DNA of 64,000 nucleotides from Clostridia bacterium (lineage in GTDB: Bacteria > Bacillota > Clostridia > Oscillospirales > Oscillospiraceae), in the NCBI GenBank assembly GCA_009929315.1, contig SAAS01000003.1, positions 62,001-126,000 on the forward strand, in the 5' to 3' direction. This document shows, piece by piece, positions 60,292 through 64,000 of this stretch (the first letter of the stretch is position 1; every line of letters starts with the position of its first letter). Position numbers and translations under genes: made by a program. The notes under the pieces are model-generated. The model was not told where the DNA came from, did not search any database, and was given only the letters and a program-made list of their open reading frames with translations.

Positions 60292-62055
60292 ATGGAAACA
60301 AACAATTATTACATTTACGGAGTGAACGGTCCGGTTATAACCGTGCGCGGCGGCAGAAGCCTGCCGATGATGAGCCTTGTCTATGTGGGAAACGTAAGAA
60401 TCCCCGGTGAGGTTGTCAGCGCGAGCGGCAACACGACCATTGTTCAGGTCTATGAGGACAGCTCGGGGCTAAGCAAGGATCAGCCGGTTTTCCCTACCGA
60501 TAAACCGATGTCCGTGCTTTTAGGACCGGGCATGCTGTCGAATATTTATGACGGAATAGCCCGTCCGCTGCGCAGGATTTCTGAAATGGCGGGCAGCTTT
60601 ATCGCAAAAGGAATTACCCTTCCGGCTCTTGATATGGAGAAGCTTTGGGACGTTAAGCTTGACGTTAAAGAGGGGATGGACGCTTCCGGCGGCATGGTTT
60701 TTGCGAGAACTCAGGAGTCCGACGCGATTGAACATCGCAGCATGGTTCCTCCTGACCTTCAGGGAAAATTTACGGAAGTTAAGCCTGACGGACAGTATAA
60801 GGTGACCGACGTTTTAGCTTACATTGTTGACGAGCGCGGAAAAAAGTACCCCCTCACTCTGGCGCAGGAATGGCCGATAAGGCGCTCGCGTCCCTGCGCG
60901 AAAAGACTGCCGATAACAAGACCGCTGGTCACGGGTCAGCGAGTAATCGATACACTTTTCCCTGTGGGAAAGGGCGGCTGTGCCGCCATCCCCGGCCCCT
61001 TCGGCGCGGGAAAAACCATGGTTCAGCACCAGCTGGCAAAGTGGTCTGATGCCGATATCATCGTTTATCTCGGCTGCGGCGAGCGCGGCAATGAGATGAC
61101 ACAGGTGCTGGACGAATTTGCGGAGCTTAAAGACCCGCTTACGGGACATCCGCTTATGGAACGCACCATCTTAATTGCAAACACATCGAATATGCCCGTC
61201 GCGGCTCGTGAGGCTTCGATTTATACGGGTATGACGATTGCGGAATATTACCGTGACATGGGCTACCATGTCGCGCTTATGGCGGACTCAACCTCACGCT
61301 GGGCGGAGGCTCTGCGCGAGATTTCGGGACGGCTTGAGGAAATGCCGGCGGAGGAAAGCTTCCCGGCCTATCTCCCGTCGAGACTTGCCGGCTTTTATGA
61401 GCGGGCGGGTTATATGGAAACACTTTCGGGCTTGGAAGGCTCCGTCACCGTTATCGGCGCCGTTTCACCGCAGGGCGGCGATTTTTCCGAGCCTGTAACT
61501 CAGAACACAAAGCGTTTTATAAGAACCTTCTGGGCGCTCGACAGAAGCCTTGCATACGCCAGACACTTTCCGGCTATTAACTGGACGACTTCATATTCCG
61601 AGTATTTTACGGATATAAAGGGTTGGTATGAGGACAATTTCGGAAGCGGCTTTACGAGAATGCGTCAACAGATAATCGACATTCTCGGCAAAGAAAGCTC
61701 GCTGATGGAGATAGTAAAGCTTATCGGCTCCGACGTTCTGCCGGACGACCAGAAACTTATAATAGAAACAGCCAAGGTTCTGCGGCAGGGCTACCTTCAG
61801 CAGAACGCCTTCCACAAAACCGACACCTACATGTCTCCCGCAAACCAGATGGTTATGCTTGAGGTAATTCTTTACCTTTACGATGAGGCAAAGAAGCTTA
61901 CTACGAAGAGCATCCCCTTAAATCAGCTTGTTGATACGGGCATATTCAGCGCTTTGTATCGCATGAAATTTGATTTGGGCGAGGGACAGACAAAGGACTA
62001 TTTTATTAAGCTTGTGGACGACTCAATCAGCAAGGTTATAGCAAGAAACGAATAG
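60292..62055 (+). CDS. ntpA: V-type ATPase catalytic subunit A
   Basis: The 587-residue catalytic subunit has the P-loop GPFGAGKT (about residue 236), the arginine/glutamate region GCGERGNEM, the bulge domain typical of V/A enzymes (about 110-190) and MADSTSRWAEALREISGRLEEMPAEESFP. ATG 60292 follows GGAGGG. It hydrolyses ATP at the interface with subunit B. Confidence 0.98.
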   Translation: METNNYYIYGVNGPVITVRGGRSLPMMSLVYVGNVRIPGEVVSASGNTTIVQVYEDSSGLSKDQPVFPTDKPMSVLLGPGMLSNIYDGIARPLRRISEMAGSFIAKGITLPALDMEKLWDVKLDVKEGMDASGGMVFARTQESDAIEHRSMVPPDLQGKFTEVKPDGQYKVTDVLAYIVDERGKKYPLTLAQEWPIRRSRPCAKRLPITRPLVTGQRVIDTLFPVGKGGCAAIPGPFGAGKTMVQHQLAKWSDADIIVYLGCGERGNEMTQVLDEFAELKDPLTGHPLMERTILIANTSNMPVAAREASIYTGMTIAEYYRDMGYHVALMADSTSRWAEALREISGRLEEMPAEESFPAYLPSRLAGFYERAGYMETLSGLEGSVTVIGAVSPQGGDFSEPVTQNTKRFIRTFWALDRSLAYARHFPAINWTTSYSEYFTDIKGWYEDNFGSGFTRMRQQIIDILGKESSLMEIVKLIGSDVLPDDQKLIIETAKVLRQGYLQQNAFHKTDTYMSPANQMVMLEVILYLYDEAKKLTTKSIPLNQLVDTGIFSALYRMKFDLGEGQTKDYFIKLVDDSISKVIARNE

Positions 62056-62071
62056 AAGAAGGTGATTTGCC

Positions 62072-63448
62072 TTGAGAATTGAATATACCGGCCTATCGGA
62101 AATGCAGGGCTCCATAGTTGCGCTTGAGGGAGTTACGGGCGTCTCATACGACGAGCTTGCGGAAATCACGCTCGACGGCGGAGAGCGCCGCTACGGGCGA
62201 GTAATTAAAATTGATGGGGAAAAGGTTGTTTTGCAGGTCTTTGAGGGCACTGTCGGGCTCGATATGGAGCACGTTAACACCCACTTTACGGGAAGGCCTA
62301 TAACCCTGCCTCTTTCAAAGGAAATTCTGGGGCGAATTTTTGACGGCTCGGGCAAACCGCTTGACGGACTGCGCGAGGTTTTTCCCGACGAAAGAAGGGA
62401 CATTAACGGCTCGGCAATCAACCCAGTATCACGTAAATACCCGCGAAGCTGTATTTTGACGGGAATTTCCTCCATTGACGCGACCTCTACCCTCATAAGA
62501 GGGCAGAAGCTGCCTATCTTCTCCGGAGCGGGTATGAGCCACAATGAGCTGGCGGCACAAATTGTCCGACAGGCTCAGACTATGGATCAGAGTGAGGAAT
62601 TTGCAATCGTTTTTTGCGCAATGGGCGTTAAAAACGATACCGCGGAGTTTTTTAAGAAGGACTTTCAGGAATCCGGAGCGCTGGGGAGAGTCGTAATGTA
62701 CCTCAATATGGCGTCCGACCCTATCATCGAACGTATTCTTGCCCCACGCTGCGCTTTGACGGCAGCCGAATATCTGGCTTTCTACCACGGCTATCACGTT
62801 CTCGTTATCCTCACGGATATGTCCAGCTACTGCGAGGCTCTGCGTGAATTTTCGTCCTCTAAGGGCGAAATCCCTTCACGCAAAGGCTTTCCGAGCTATA
62901 TGTACTCCGATTTAGCCTCGCTTTACGAACGTGCGGGCATGATTTACGGAGAAAAGGGCAGCGTTACGCAGGTGCCGATTCTGACCATGCCGAACGACGA
63001 TATTTCCCACCCGATTCCCGATCTTACGGGCTATATCACGGAGGGACAGATTGTTCTCTCACGCGATTTGGAGCAGAAGGGAATTTATCCGCCGGTCGCG
63101 ATTCTGCCGTCCCTTTCACGACTTATGAAGGACGGTACGGGCGAAGGCTACACCAGAGAGGACCATGCTGACTTATCCAACCAGCTTTTCGCCTCTTACA
63201 GTGCCGTGACAGATGCGAGAAGTCTCGCCTCGGTTATTGGCGAGGATGAGCTTTCGGAAATCGACAAGCTCTATGTGGAGTTTGGCAAACGTCTGGAAGC
63301 TGAGTTTATCACGCAGGGAATCAGAGAAAACAGAACACTCGAACAAACTCTGGATTTAGGCTGGAAACTTTTATCTATGCTGCCCAGAGCCGAGCTCGGC
63401 AGAGTTTCCGACAAGATGCTCGATAAATACTATCAGGGCTCAAAATAA
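62072..63448 (+). CDS. ntpB: V-type ATPase regulatory subunit B
   Basis: The 458-residue non-catalytic partner of subunit A lacks a true P-loop; the equivalent region reads [15 protein letters not shown] near residue 152. [44 protein letters not shown] is the conserved core, and the arginine finger lies in the following region. The start is TTG 62072, 7 nt after AAGGTGA. It lies 16 nt after ntpA. Confidence 0.97.
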   Translation: MRIEYTGLSEMQGSIVALEGVTGVSYDELAEITLDGGERRYGRVIKIDGEKVVLQVFEGTVGLDMEHVNTHFTGRPITLPLSKEILGRIFDGSGKPLDGLREVFPDERRDINGSAINPVSRKYPRSCILTGISSIDATSTLIRGQKLPIFSGAGMSHNELAAQIVRQAQTMDQSEEFAIVFCAMGVKNDTAEFFKKDFQESGALGRVVMYLNMASDPIIERILAPRCALTAAEYLAFYHGYHVLVILTDMSSYCEALREFSSSKGEIPSRKGFPSYMYSDLASLYERAGMIYGEKGSVTQVPILTMPNDDISHPIPDLTGYITEGQIVLSRDLEQKGIYPPVAILPSLSRLMKDGTGEGYTREDHADLSNQLFASYSAVTDARSLASVIGEDELSEIDKLYVEFGKRLEAEFITQGIRENRTLEQTLDLGWKLLSMLPRAELGRVSDKMLDKYYQGSK

Positions 63449-63486
63449 CTGAGGGTTAACGAAGCGGTTTGAGGAGGTGACTGAAA

Positions 63487-64000
63487 ATGGCGAATCTGCC
63501 GCCCACGAAGGGCAATCTGATTGCGGTTAAGCGCTCGCGCGATCTTGCCGAAACAGGTTTTGACCTTATGGACAAGAAGCGCAACATATTAATCCATGAA
63601 CTTATGACGCTCATTGACAGCGCCGCCGAGCTTCAGAACCGCATTGACGAAACCTTCACCGAGGCATACCACGCCATGCGTCTTGCGAGTATCTCCATGG
63701 GCGGCTTCGAGGACGTTGCCGCCGCAATGCCGATTGACGACTCGGTTAAAGTCCGATATCGCAGCGTTATGGGCGTGGAACTGCCGACTGTTACGGCAAG
63801 TCCCGCGGACACGAGCGTGCTGCCTTACGGCTTTTTGGGCACAACCTCCGCGCTGGACGACGCTTACAAGAAATTCATCAAGGTTAAAGAGCTGACACTT
63901 GAACTGGCGGAACTTGAAAACGGCATTTACAGGCTCGCATATTATATTAAAAAAGCGCAGAAGCGGGCAAACGCTCTGCACAACATAGTTATACCGAATC
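63487..64000 (+). CDS. ntpD: V-type ATPase subunit D (central stalk), 3' end beyond the window
   Basis: 171 codons are present. The protein is a long helical hairpin: N-terminal PPTKGNLIAVKRSRDLAETG, FDLMDKKRNILIHELMTLID and the returning helix KKAQKRANALHNIVIPN, all matching subunit D, the shaft inside the A3B3 head. GGAGGTGA precedes ATG 63487. The gene continues past 64000. Confidence 0.95.
   Translation, partial: MANLPPTKGNLIAVKRSRDLAETGFDLMDKKRNILIHELMTLIDSAAELQNRIDETFTEAYHAMRLASISMGGFEDVAAAMPIDDSVKVRYRSVMGVELPTVTASPADTSVLPYGFLGTTSALDDAYKKFIKVKELTLELAELENGIYRLAYYIKKAQKRANALHNIVIPN

Noticed and set aside
1..64000. CRISPR arrays, insertion sequences, prophage or integrons
   Set aside because: No regularly spaced repeats, transposase, integrase or attachment-site duplication was seen; both tRNA genes are intact with their own promoters and terminators.

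Overview
The window reads as a chromosomal segment of an anaerobic, endospore-forming Firmicute of the class Clostridia, probably a gut-type Oscillospirales/Ruminococcaceae-like bacterium. This rests on a pyruvate:ferredoxin oxidoreductase, a bacterial V/A-type ATPase operon, SpoIIR and a CotF-type coat protein, an IreB-family regulator, a T-box leader, split HisZ/HisG, and AGGAGG-type ribosome binding sites with low-GC TTGACA/TATAAT-like promoters. No insertion sequence, prophage, CRISPR array or integron is visible. Apart from two divergent or orphan accessory loci the region looks like core genome. The taxonomic call is an inference.

Layout. 1-5.6 kb is accessory transport and metabolism: the start of a TctC-type binding lipoprotein, a cation diffusion facilitator, a uroporphyrinogen-decarboxylase-like enzyme with a DMT transporter divergent from a GntR regulator, and a CyuA-type cysteine desulfidase. 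6-9.6 kb is the large PFOR gene. 9.7-15.1 kb holds a DMT transporter, tRNA-Gln(CTG), ireB, and pheS-pheT under a phenylalanine T-box. 15.2-18.9 kb is nnrD, a lipoprotein, alr and mazF. 19-20.9 kb has a small exported protein, two small coat-type proteins and an unknown gene. 21-30.1 kb has pyrimidine-nucleoside phosphorylase, then a compact histidine operon (hisZ-G-D-C-B-H-A-F-IE). 30.1-37.7 kb has two acetyltransferases, tRNA-Gly(GCC), an OmpR-type two-component system, a polar amino-acid ABC transporter and a second binding protein that appears circularly permuted. 37.7-46.4 kb, all on the minus strand, has a ClpE-like unfoldase, CvpA, a DUF5711 protein, truA, the ECF transporter core and a methyltransferase. 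46.7-55.2 kb has an SGNH hydrolase, a DUF4358 lipoprotein, an RHH/SPFH pair, a P-type cation ATPase under a yybP-ykoY (Mn2+) riboswitch, spoIIR, ispE and an archaeal-type phosphoglycerate mutase. 55.4 kb to the end is the V-type ATPase operon, cut inside subunit D.

How the parts work together. PFOR feeds reduced ferredoxin into fermentative metabolism, and the V-type ATPase couples ATP to an ion gradient. The histidine operon covers the path from PRPP to histidine except for a histidinol-phosphate phosphatase, which must lie elsewhere. Metal handling appears twice (CDF exporter and riboswitch-controlled P-type ATPase).

The observations most worth a second look are: (1) the circularly permuted family-3 solute-binding lipoprotein at 36814-37614; (2) a sigma-F-like promoter for spoIIR embedded in the transcription terminator of ispE; (3) the yybP-ykoY riboswitch in front of a predicted Ca2+-type ATPase; (4) a structured leader before an antitoxin-less mazF; and (5) the GntR/UroD-like/DMT locus with two palindromic operators. 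All positions and motifs were read by eye from the sequence; family names come from recognition, not from a database search.
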